A stretch of DNA of 5,233 nucleotides from Deltaproteobacteria bacterium. GTDB taxonomy: Bacteria > Desulfobacterota > Desulfobacteria > Desulfobacterales > Desulfatirhabdiaceae. Both the position numbers and the translations under genes were made by a program. Of the stretch, positions 1 to 5,233 are shown piece after piece. The DNA lies in NCBI GenBank assembly GCA_021778975.1, contig JAJYBO010000219.1, positions 1 to 5,233 of the forward strand, written 5' to 3'. Positions within the stretch are counted from its first letter, which is position 1. Each line of letters begins with the position of its first letter. A model generated the notes under the pieces. It saw nothing but the letters and a program-made list of their open reading frames with translations. It ran no database searches and was not told the DNA's origin.

Positions 1-1866
1 CCATGTTTTTATTGCCGATGGGAGCATTGTATTTTTGAAGATGCGCCATGTATCAAACGAATTGAGCCAGAGACGGTGAAACATACCGTGATGCAGGTTT
101 TAAAGAGAGAAATCTCGGGAAATTTTATACACAAGGGCGATCCAGATTTATTCCAGAAAGTAAGAATGGTCATGAAAGACCGGCATTTCGGATTTCAGGA
201 TCGAATGCCATTCAATATCATTCAGCGTGGATTGCCACGGATTACCATTGTAACGCCATCTCTCAATCAGGGGCGGTATCTTGAAGAATGTATTGATTCT
301 GTATTGAGTCAGAACTATCCGAATCTCGAATATATCGTGATGGATGGTGGAAGCACCGACAATTCACCTGAAATTATCCGAAAATATGAAAAATATCTGA
401 TATACTGGCAAAGTGAATCCGATGGCGGTCATTACCAGGCACTGAACACAGGGTTCAAAAGAAGCAGCGGAGAAATCATGGCGTGGTTGAATTCGGATGA
501 TAAATACCATCCCGATGCTCTGTTTTCTGCAGCATATGTCTTTTTGAAGCACAACGATATCGAGTGGATCATGGGCAGGCCTTCAAATTGGGATGCGTAT
601 GGAAATCTCCGTGATATTTATCCCGCAATTCCTCTGTGGTCCAGAAATATGTATTTGAGCCGGATATACCGGGACCCTACCATTCAACAGGAAAGCGTTT
701 TCTGGCGCAGATCGTTGTGGGAAAAAGCCGGCGGATATATCAACCATAACTATGAGCTTGCCGGTGATCTCGAGTTATGGCGACGTTTTTTCAGGTATGC
801 TGGATTGATGACCGTGGATGCGCTACTCGGCGGATTCAGAAATCATCCCGATCAGAAGACCCAAACTCGACTGGATGACTATTTCAAAGAAGCCGAAGCC
901 ATTATTGAAGAGGAGATCACTCTGTTTGACCACGGCCAGTTTACCGATATTCCGGATGGTGGAAAACCCATCGAGATTTCAGATAAGATCATCGAAGATT
1001 TCAAGCGATCTGTTGGTAAGCTGGGATATAATGTCAGCCCCATATATTCTTCGTCCGTTGATATCAGGCTCGATGCGGCAAGAAAGACGCTGGTGGCAAA
1101 AGAGTGGGGAATTATCAAGAAACAAAATGATATCTTTCATCTTGAATCATTGCTGAAAGAGTCTGAATTGGACCGTCGAAAGCGATTGGAGCAGATAGAG
1201 GATCTGACGCGTCAGTTGACGGAATCGGAAGCTGATAGACAGGCCAGATTGAAAGCTCTCGAAAAGATTGGTGAACGCCTGGAGGAAGTCGAGAGCGAGC
1301 GACAGCTTCAGGTACAGAATTTGACAACACTGCTGAAAGAAAATAACCTCGACAGAGAAAAACGATTAGAACAGATTCAGGCTTTGACGCATCAGTTGAC
1401 ACTATCTGAAGCCGACAGAAAAGCAAGGCTGGATGCCATCAATCAACTGGAAGCGCGGTTGACGCAAATCGAGAGCGAGCGGCAGCTTCAGGTACAGAAT
1501 TTGACAACACTGCTGAAAGAAAGTAACCTCGACAGAGAAAAACGATTAGAACAGATTCAGGCTTTGACGCATCAGTTGACACTATCTGAAGCCGACAGAA
1601 AAGCAAGGCTGGGGCAAATAATACAACTGACTTCATGGCTTGAGACCTCAGAGGCGGATCGCAATGCGCGACTCGAACGGATTCAGTATCTGGAACGTTG
1701 TCTCGATACAATAAGCCAAAAATTTGATACGATGGAACAAACATATCACGCTCTGGAGAATACATCCGTGCTGAGAGCCGCTCGCCGGATGCGGCTGATC
1801 GGCGTCAAGCCTCTGGACAATACGATTGCACATGGAGAAACTCCCGATGGCGCTGATCGCGGTTGA
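1..1866 (+). CDS. Modular glycosyltransferase: GT9-like tail, GT2 domain, C-terminal repeat coiled coil (5' partial)
   Basis: The frame is open from base 1 with no stop, so the true start is probably left of the window. The first in-window start candidate, GTG at 76, has no good ribosome binding site. Residues are numbered here from that GTG. Upstream codons give four Cys (C-x2-C-x4-C-x6-C, positions 4-51) followed by an I-x-P-x-x-V stretch. This resembles the C-terminus of GT9 (heptosyltransferase-like) enzymes. Residues 56-260 form a GT2 GT-A domain: V-T-P-S-L-N-Q-G at 59-66, D90-G-G-S-T-D, D116, the N139-S-D-D metal/nucleotide-sugar motif, Q-Q-E-S-V-F-W acceptor region (204-210), and D231-L-E-L-W with a likely catalytic Asp. 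Residues 356-560 are a charged coiled coil built from 60-residue repeats. It likely transfers a sugar from a nucleotide donor in the cytoplasm; donor and acceptor cannot be told. GT2 assignment is firm and GT9 fusion is moderate. Confidence 0.9.
   Translation, partial: PCFYCRWEHCIFEDAPCIKRIEPETVKHTVMQVLKREISGNFIHKGDPDLFQKVRMVMKDRHFGFQDRMPFNIIQRGLPRITIVTPSLNQGRYLEECIDSVLSQNYPNLEYIVMDGGSTDNSPEIIRKYEKYLIYWQSESDGGHYQALNTGFKRSSGEIMAWLNSDDKYHPDALFSAAYVFLKHNDIEWIMGRPSNWDAYGNLRDIYPAIPLWSRNMYLSRIYRDPTIQQESVFWRRSLWEKAGGYINHNYELAGDLELWRRFFRYAGLMTVDALLGGFRNHPDQKTQTRLDDYFKEAEAIIEEEITLFDHGQFTDIPDGGKPIEISDKIIEDFKRSVGKLGYNVSPIYSSSVDIRLDAARKTLVAKEWGIIKKQNDIFHLESLLKESELDRRKRLEQIEDLTRQLTESEADRQARLKALEKIGERLEEVESERQLQVQNLTTLLKENNLDREKRLEQIQALTHQLTLSEADRKARLDAINQLEARLTQIESERQLQVQNLTTLLKESNLDREKRLEQIQALTHQLTLSEADRKARLGQIIQLTSWLETSEADRNARLERIQYLERCLDTISQKFDTMEQTYHALENTSVLRAARRMRLIGVKPLDNTIAHGETPDGADRG
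1141..1680 (+). repeat. Array of 60-residue (180-base) coiled-coil repeats inside the first gene
   Basis: Three in-phase units begin at 1141, 1321 and 1501. Each opens with an L-x-x-L-L-K-E motif and carries L-D-R-x-K-R-L-E-Q-I, then S-E-A-D-R-x-A-R-L. The first two also carry E-S-E-R-Q-L-Q-V-Q-N, and the third diverges in its last part. Within a unit the D/E-R marker recurs at 21, 21 and 18 residues. That is three heptads twice, followed by a non-heptad step, so a stutter is expected once per repeat. The composition (Leu, Glu, Arg, Gln) fits a long parallel or antiparallel coiled coil, probably for oligomerisation or a spacer. Confidence 0.88.
1289..1612 (+). repeat. Near-identical direct repeat, 144 bases, period 180
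   Basis: Bases 1289-1432 recur at 1469-1612 with only two mismatches by direct comparison (1302 A versus 1482 G; 1343 A versus 1523 G). The 36 bases after each copy differ. The first unit of the array (1141 on) is much more diverged from both. This pattern points to a recent tandem duplication or gene conversion within an older repeat array. Confidence 0.93.
1834..1837 (+). promoter_or_regulatory. Ribosome binding site deciding the GT4 start
   Basis: GGAG lies nine bases before the ATG at 1847, inside the end of the upstream coding region. Neither the in-frame TTG at 1826 nor the ATG at 1832 has a comparable site. This favours 1847 and implies translational coupling to the preceding gene. 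Confidence 0.6.
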
Positions 1867-3445
1867 TATGACGCCCTCCGTACCATGGGGGGAAAACGGC
1901 GGCGCAAAACCGTTGATTATGGAGCTTCTGAGAGGGTTTCAGCGGTTGGCAACCGGTGACAGATTCTTGATTTTAACCGCATCCTGGAATCACAAAGAAC
2001 TTGGTATTCTGGATTCTCCGGTTATGAAACGGTTGTGTGTAATTCACAGGGAACGTCGTCCCGAAGTAACCGTTCAAGAAGGAGGTCACTGGCCTGACCG
2101 TTTTCAAAACATGAGGCTTCTGATGGTTCAGTTATATCATAAATTCTTTCAATCTCATTCTCTCAGAAAACGAGAAGTGGATTTATTGTTTTGTCCATTT
2201 ACCGATCCAGTGCTGGCAGAACCCGGAATTCCTGTTGTCTCCGTCATTCATGATTTACAGTTTCGTGAATTTCCGCACTTTTTTTCGCCACATGAAGTTC
2301 AGCACCGGCATGCCTTTATGCAGGAAGCTTCTCGAAAAGCGGATGCCATCGTGTGCGTTTCTGAATATACCCAACAATCCGCCATTCAGGCGCTGTCGCT
2401 TCCGCCTGAAAAAACCTGCGTGATTCACAACTGCATTCAAGGCCGATTAAACCGGCTGAATCCAGATGTGAATCACAGCACGCTGGAGCGATTGGGAATT
2501 TCGCGCTGTCCTTACATGTTTTATCCAGCCAATTTCTGGCCGCATAAAAATCATCGGATGCTTCTGACGGCTTATGGCATGTACCACTCCCGCCATCCCG
2601 CCCAGCCGCTGGATTTGGTGTTTACAGGCGCGCTTACCGGGGAACAGCAGAAACTCAGGGCGCATATCGAACGGATGGGAATTGAGCCGCATGTTCATTT
2701 TTTGGGGTATCTGTCCGAAGATGATCTGTCGGCGGTATGGGATGGCTGCTCATGTCTGATTTTCCCATCGCTTTTTGAAGGATTTGGAATTCCTGTTCTG
2801 GAAGCGATGAATTTCGACAAGCCGGTTTTGTGCAGCCGCGCCTCCAGTCTTCCCGAAGTTGCCGGTGATGCTGCGCTTTATTTCGATCCACGCAAGCCGG
2901 AAGAAATCTTGAAGTGTATCGAGATGTTGATGCTTGATACAAAAGTCCGGACAGCTCTGATAGAAAATGGCCGGAAGCGTTTGAAGTCTTTCACGTCCGA
3001 ATCCATGATAGAACAATACCTGGCCTACTTTCATCAGACATTGCAAAAAACGCCTCTTTACAAAAATGGAATCAACGGCGTTTTCGCCGATTTGTGGACC
3101 GGTAGAGAATTCAGCATTACGACAGCGCCGGGAACATCCCCTCGCAGTGTTGAATTGACGATCGAATTGCCCGCCTGGGCGCCTCACGCCTATACCACAT
3201 TTCGGATGAAATCCAACTCCGGGAGACCTCAGCAATGGAAGATCAATCGAGGTGAAGAAATGACGATCCGTATTCCTGTACTGGAATGTGGCGGTGAGTT
3301 GTCCTTTGAGGTAAAATATACATTTTGTCCTGAAAAAGCAAAGATGGGATCGGATTCTCGAAATCTTGGGCTGCGATGTCATCGCTGCCTGTTGCTGGAC
3401 GATCAGCGGCGGGTGGTGTTTTGGCCGGTTCATGAACCGGTTTGA
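1847..3445 (+). CDS. GT4-family glycosyltransferase with C-terminal beta-rich extension
   Basis: A 532-residue GT-B fold enzyme, expected to be retaining and to use a nucleotide-sugar donor. Start 1847 puts the first beta strand (M-A-L-I-A-V-D) at the N-terminus, as usual for the family. TTG 1826 or ATG 1832 are possible but less well supported. Visible motifs: H135-D-L-Q in the N-terminal domain, C-V-S-E-Y-T (170-175), N-F-W-P-H-K-N (229-235) opening the C-terminal Rossmann domain, the E311-x7-E319 donor-binding motif in S-L-F-E-G-F-G-I-P-V-L-E, and S-S-L-P-E-V-A-G (333-340). A typical GT4 would end near residue 400. This one continues for about 125 residues of alternating hydrophobic strands, starting near A-D-L-W-T-G (414-419) and ending with G-S-D-S-R-N-L-G (501-508). 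That extension may bind glycan. It overlaps the upstream gene by 20 bases, so co-expression is likely. Acceptor and sugar are unknown. Confidence 0.93.
   Translation: MALIAVDMTPSVPWGENGGAKPLIMELLRGFQRLATGDRFLILTASWNHKELGILDSPVMKRLCVIHRERRPEVTVQEGGHWPDRFQNMRLLMVQLYHKFFQSHSLRKREVDLLFCPFTDPVLAEPGIPVVSVIHDLQFREFPHFFSPHEVQHRHAFMQEASRKADAIVCVSEYTQQSAIQALSLPPEKTCVIHNCIQGRLNRLNPDVNHSTLERLGISRCPYMFYPANFWPHKNHRMLLTAYGMYHSRHPAQPLDLVFTGALTGEQQKLRAHIERMGIEPHVHFLGYLSEDDLSAVWDGCSCLIFPSLFEGFGIPVLEAMNFDKPVLCSRASSLPEVAGDAALYFDPRKPEEILKCIEMLMLDTKVRTALIENGRKRLKSFTSESMIEQYLAYFHQTLQKTPLYKNGINGVFADLWTGREFSITTAPGTSPRSVELTIELPAWAPHAYTTFRMKSNSGRPQQWKINRGEEMTIRIPVLECGGELSFEVKYTFCPEKAKMGSDSRNLGLRCHRCLLLDDQRRVVFWPVHEPV
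3425..3440. repeat. Perfect 16-base palindrome at the end of the GT4 gene
   Basis: CCGGTTCATGAACCGG equals its own reverse complement. It lies two bases before the stop codon and encodes the last residues (P-V-H-E-P-V). As RNA it would form a six-pair GC-rich stem with a four-base loop. Only three T follow, so it is a poor match to an intrinsic terminator. It could be a weak terminator, an mRNA-stabilising hairpin or chance. Confidence 0.6.
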
Positions 3446-3537
3446 ACGCAACGGTTATCTATCCATCACGATTCCGTTCCTCCATGTGATGAAACTTGAA
3501 TGCAGGAGGGAATACCGCACCAAACAAGAAATAACCA

Positions 3538-3566
3538 TTGGTAATAGTTATTAAAATTGTTATACC
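3538..3566 (+). promoter_or_regulatory. Weak sigma70-like promoter candidate
   Basis: TTGGTA (3538-3543) and TATACC (3561-3566) are separated by 17 bases in the AT-rich part of the gap. Each matches four of six consensus bases, so this is a guess supported mainly by spacing and position. If real, transcription would begin near 3573 and leave a leader of roughly 130 bases before the lipoprotein gene. Confidence 0.25.
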
Positions 3567-3599
3567 TAAGTATCAATGATCTCGTAAACAAGCATGGCG

Positions 3600-3626
3600 A
3601 TCTTCGCTGCTCCCACCCACGAAGAT
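3600..3626 (+). other. Inverted repeat, possible leader hairpin
   Basis: ATCTTCG (3600-3606) is complementary to CGAAGAT (3620-3626), giving a perfect seven-pair stem with a 13-base pyrimidine-rich loop. The loop contains GCTCC (3609-3613), which could pair with GGAGC at 3640-3644 to make a pseudoknot-like fold. CTCC in the loop could alternatively pair with the GGAG of the lipoprotein ribosome binding site. No T-tract follows, so it is not a terminator. It could also be a protein-binding site or chance. Confidence 0.35.
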
Positions 3627-3688
3627 ATATTTTCGGAAAGGAGCGGGGGATAATAAACGCAAATTGTAACCGTCTAAAGTATATAAAC

Positions 3689-3694
3689 GAGGAG
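3689..3694 (+). promoter_or_regulatory. Strong ribosome binding site of the lipoprotein gene
   Basis: GAGGAG ends six bases before the ATG at 3701. It is the best Shine-Dalgarno match in the window. It fixes the start and suggests good translation of the lipoprotein. Confidence 0.85.
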
Positions 3695-3700
3695 TCTTAA

Positions 3701-4309
3701 ATGAACAAGTTACGCAATATCTCATTTTCTATCGTTGTGATGGCGGCAACGGCCCTGATGGTTACCGGTTGTGGAGACAAACCGGCGCCTCAAGAGAAAC
3801 CAGCGGCTGTAACAACAGCGCCCGCGGTTGCACCAAAACCACAAGTCTCAGAAAACACGAATCCATCCACCCCGTCCTACGATGCAACGCTGGCGGAAGG
3901 AATTGATTTTCGGCGGCCCGGTTATCCGAATTTCGTTGCGGATGTTTCAGGTATCTCCACGCCAGAAAGCTGGGGGCGCTGGACAGATGCCAACCTGAGT
4001 CCTACCGCTAAAATCCGTTTCAAAGAACCGCTGCCCACCCAGTTTCTCCTGACGCTGGATGCAATTGCTTTTGCTTCCAATATTGGTGGAAACGTCATTG
4101 TGCGGGCAGGCGATACGGAACAAAGTTTTGTCGCCAAACCAGAAAGCGCCACCTATAACCTGACATTCAACCTTAAAACCCCCTCTGATACCATCGAGAT
4201 CATTCCTCCCAAACCGGCAAGCCCATCGGAGTTGAATCAGAGCGGTGATTCCCGAAAACTGGGCATCGGCCTGATTACGCTGAAGATTGAGAATATTGTG
4301 AAAAACTGA
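3701..4309 (+). CDS. Lipoprotein with one beta-rich domain (DUF7024-like / OpgB C-terminal-like)
   Basis: A 202-residue envelope lipoprotein. Residues 1-23 are a signal peptide with basic K3 and R5 and a hydrophobic core, ending in the lipobox V-T-G-C with acylated Cys24. Gly rather than Asp at +2 favours outer-membrane sorting under the E. coli rule. Residues 25-60 are a Pro/Ala/Thr-rich linker. Residues 65-198 form one beta-rich domain: G-I-D-F-R-R-P-G (67-74), W91-G-R-W-T-D, P-L-P-x-x-F-L-L-T-L (110-119), and G-D-S-R-K-L-G-I-G-L (182-191). From memory, this pattern resembles the domain at the C-terminus of OpgB/MdoB phosphoglycerol transferases (DUF7024), here without any catalytic domain. 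That match is unverified. It likely binds or helps process a glycan outside the inner membrane, but no enzymatic residues can be named. The downstream GT2 gene follows after 12 bases. Confidence 0.88.
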   Translation: MNKLRNISFSIVVMAATALMVTGCGDKPAPQEKPAAVTTAPAVAPKPQVSENTNPSTPSYDATLAEGIDFRRPGYPNFVADVSGISTPESWGRWTDANLSPTAKIRFKEPLPTQFLLTLDAIAFASNIGGNVIVRAGDTEQSFVAKPESATYNLTFNLKTPSDTIEIIPPKPASPSELNQSGDSRKLGIGLITLKIENIVKN

Positions 4310-4312
4310 GGA
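4308..4312 (+). promoter_or_regulatory. Ribosome binding site overlapping the lipoprotein stop codon
   Basis: GAGGA shares two bases with the TGA stop (4307-4309) and lies nine bases before the ATG at 4322. Ribosomes ending on the lipoprotein gene would be at the next start, so translation of the two genes is probably coupled. Confidence 0.7.
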
Positions 4313-4321
4313 TATAAAACT

Positions 4322-5221
4322 ATGGCGCTGTCTTTTTCGGTCATCACCCCATCATTCAATCAGGGAAGCTATATTGAAAGGACGATTCGGAGCGTACTCG
4401 ATCAGGGGCTTTCAGATATTGAATACGTCATCATGGACGGCGGTAGTAAGGACGAAACACCTGAGGTCGTAAAGCCCTATATCGGACAATTGCGATTTGT
4501 TTCCGAAAAGGATAACGGTCAAACGGATGCTGTCAATAAAGGCATTCGCGCCACAAGTGGAGATATCATTGGCTGGCTGAATTCCGATGATATCTATTGT
4601 CCTGGAGCGCTGACGACCGTGAAAGCATTTTTTGAGGCGCATCCGGATGTTGATGTGGTTTATGGAGACGCTGTGCATATTGACGCAAATGATATGGTGC
4701 TGGAGTCCTACTACACGGAAGACTGGAACTATGAGCGACTGAAAGACGTTTGCTACCTGTCTCAACCGGCAGTGTTTTTTCGAAGACGCATTGTGGAGCG
4801 GGCGGGGCTGCTGAACACGAACCTGATGTATTGTATGGATTATGAATATTGGCTCAGACTGGGGAAATTATGTGATTTTCACCGCATTCCCCAATGTCTG
4901 GCCGGGTCACGAATGTATCCGGAAAACAAAACATTGGGATCCCGGCGGGCCGTACACAAGGAAACCAACGACATGTTCAGAAAAACGTTGGGAACGGTTC
5001 CGGACAGATGGATATTTAATTATGCCCATGTGATTGTTGAAGAAAATGGTTATACCCGCGAAACACCTCAAAAGAATCTCCAATTTGTCCATCGGCTGAT
5101 CGTGGCATCCCTGCTGGCATTTCTCCGATGGCGCTGGCGGATTCCATTGACGGCAATAAAAATGATGGCAGGCTGGGAATCCGCCGCCGTCAAACAGGCC
5201 ATGATTGCAGGCACCGCATGA
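4322..5221 (+). CDS. GT2-family glycosyltransferase
   Basis: A 299-residue GT-A fold, inverting-type glycosyltransferase, expected to use a nucleotide-sugar donor at the cytoplasmic side of the inner membrane. Motifs: V-I-T-P-S-F-N-Q-G (7-15), I-M-D39-G-G-S-K-D for nucleotide binding, D64-N-G-Q-T-D-A, the N87-S-D-D metal-binding motif, Q148-P-A-V-F-F-R-R acceptor region, and M172-D-Y-E-Y-W-L-R with D173 as likely catalytic base. Residues 257-282 are hydrophobic and basic (L-R-W-R-W-R-I-P), which suggests peripheral membrane attachment. The length is normal for a single-domain enzyme. Start 4322 is supported by the preceding GAGGA and by the first strand starting at residue 4. It is clearly related to the GT2 domain of the first gene (same N-Q-G, D-G-G-S and N-S-D-D blocks) but lacks the coiled coil. 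Sugar and acceptor are unknown. Confidence 0.95.
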   Translation: MALSFSVITPSFNQGSYIERTIRSVLDQGLSDIEYVIMDGGSKDETPEVVKPYIGQLRFVSEKDNGQTDAVNKGIRATSGDIIGWLNSDDIYCPGALTTVKAFFEAHPDVDVVYGDAVHIDANDMVLESYYTEDWNYERLKDVCYLSQPAVFFRRRIVERAGLLNTNLMYCMDYEYWLRLGKLCDFHRIPQCLAGSRMYPENKTLGSRRAVHKETNDMFRKTLGTVPDRWIFNYAHVIVEENGYTRETPQKNLQFVHRLIVASLLAFLRWRWRIPLTAIKMMAGWESAAVKQAMIAGTA

Positions 5222-5233
5222 AAATCGGATTCG
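5218..5233 (+). CDS. Start of a downstream gene (3' partial), possibly another GT
   Basis: ATG at 5218 overlaps the GT2 stop as ATGA and is preceded by AGG six bases upstream. Only five codons are visible (M-K-I-G-F). That opening is common in Rossmann-fold proteins, including GT4 enzymes, and fits the neighbourhood, but so short a piece cannot identify a product. The four-base overlap argues for a continuing operon. Confidence 0.6.

Larger units (their letters stand above)
3446..3700. other. Intergenic gap between the two gene blocks
   Basis: A 255-base stretch without a convincing gene. It begins with mixed sequence, becomes AT-rich around 3525-3575, then holds a small inverted repeat (3600-3626), a purine-rich run with an unused AAGGAG (3638-3643) and the ribosome binding site of the lipoprotein gene. 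It is the only sizeable gap in the window, so it is the natural place for a promoter or leader. No tRNA-like or mobile element sequence was seen. Confidence 0.6.

Noticed and set aside
76..78. GTG as the true start of the first gene
   Set aside because: The frame is open to base 1, no good ribosome binding site precedes it, and the upstream codons look like real protein (patterned Cys residues).
818..1156. 112-codon plus-strand open frame
   Set aside because: It is out of frame within the GT2 gene, and no family is recognisable.
1289..1612. CRISPR-like or mobile repeat
   Set aside because: The repeats are long, in frame and coding for a heptad-patterned coiled coil, with no spacer structure and no terminal inverted repeats.
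1115..1765. Two minus-strand open frames with similar translations
   Set aside because: Their similarity is a by-product of the direct repeats in the coiled-coil gene on the other strand.
1826..1834. TTG 1826 or ATG 1832 as the GT4 start
   Set aside because: Neither has a good ribosome binding site, and both add residues before the first conserved strand; ATG 1847 fits better.
2750..3451. 233-codon open frame on the minus strand
   Set aside because: It lies opposite the well-supported GT4 gene, its translation shows no recognisable domain, and it is rich in residues typical of antisense frames.
3474..3513. Hairpin CCTCC/GGAGG as an intrinsic terminator
   Set aside because: The stem is only five pairs before a mismatch or bulge, the loop is about 21 bases, and no T-tract follows.
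3488..3554. Small open frame of 22 codons in the intergenic gap
   Set aside because: No ribosome binding site, no hydrophobic or otherwise distinctive pattern, and nothing supporting translation.

Overview
The window looks like part of a polysaccharide or lipopolysaccharide-type glycan biosynthesis locus of a Gram-negative bacterium. Every gene I can support is on the + strand. Three are glycosyltransferases (GTs), and one is a small lipoprotein with a classical lipobox, which suggests an outer membrane. Base composition is moderate, roughly balanced by eye. I cannot name the organism; Proteobacteria or Desulfobacterota-like bacteria are plausible, but this is only an impression.

Layout: (1) Positions 1-1866 hold a large modular protein that is open through the left edge. 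It has a Cys-rich tail resembling the C-terminus of GT9/heptosyltransferase-like enzymes, then a GT2 domain, then a long coiled coil made of 60-residue repeats. Two of these repeats are nearly identical at DNA level. (2) A GT4-type (GT-B fold) glycosyltransferase, best start 1847, overlaps the first gene by 20 bases and ends at 3445. It carries a C-terminal beta-rich extension of about 125 residues. (3) Positions 3446-3700 are a 255-base gap with a weak promoter candidate and a possible structured leader. (4) Positions 3701-4309 encode a lipoprotein whose mature part is one beta-rich domain. (5) Twelve bases later, 4322-5221 encodes a second, compact GT2 enzyme. (6) A further gene begins at 5218, overlapping the GT2 stop as ATGA, and runs off the right edge.

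How they may work together: the tight spacing (20-base overlap, 12-base gap, 4-base overlap) suggests two transcriptional blocks of one glycan locus, split by the 255-base gap. The GTs would add sugars in sequence to a lipid-linked or surface glycan at the cytoplasmic face of the inner membrane. The lipoprotein would act on the other side, in the envelope. The most interesting points are the apparent GT9-GT2-coiled-coil fusion, the recently duplicated coiled-coil repeat, and an ending motif (D-S-R-x-L-G) shared by the GT4 extension and the lipoprotein, which may mark two versions of one glycan-associated beta domain. No RNA genes, CRISPR arrays or insertion sequences were seen.
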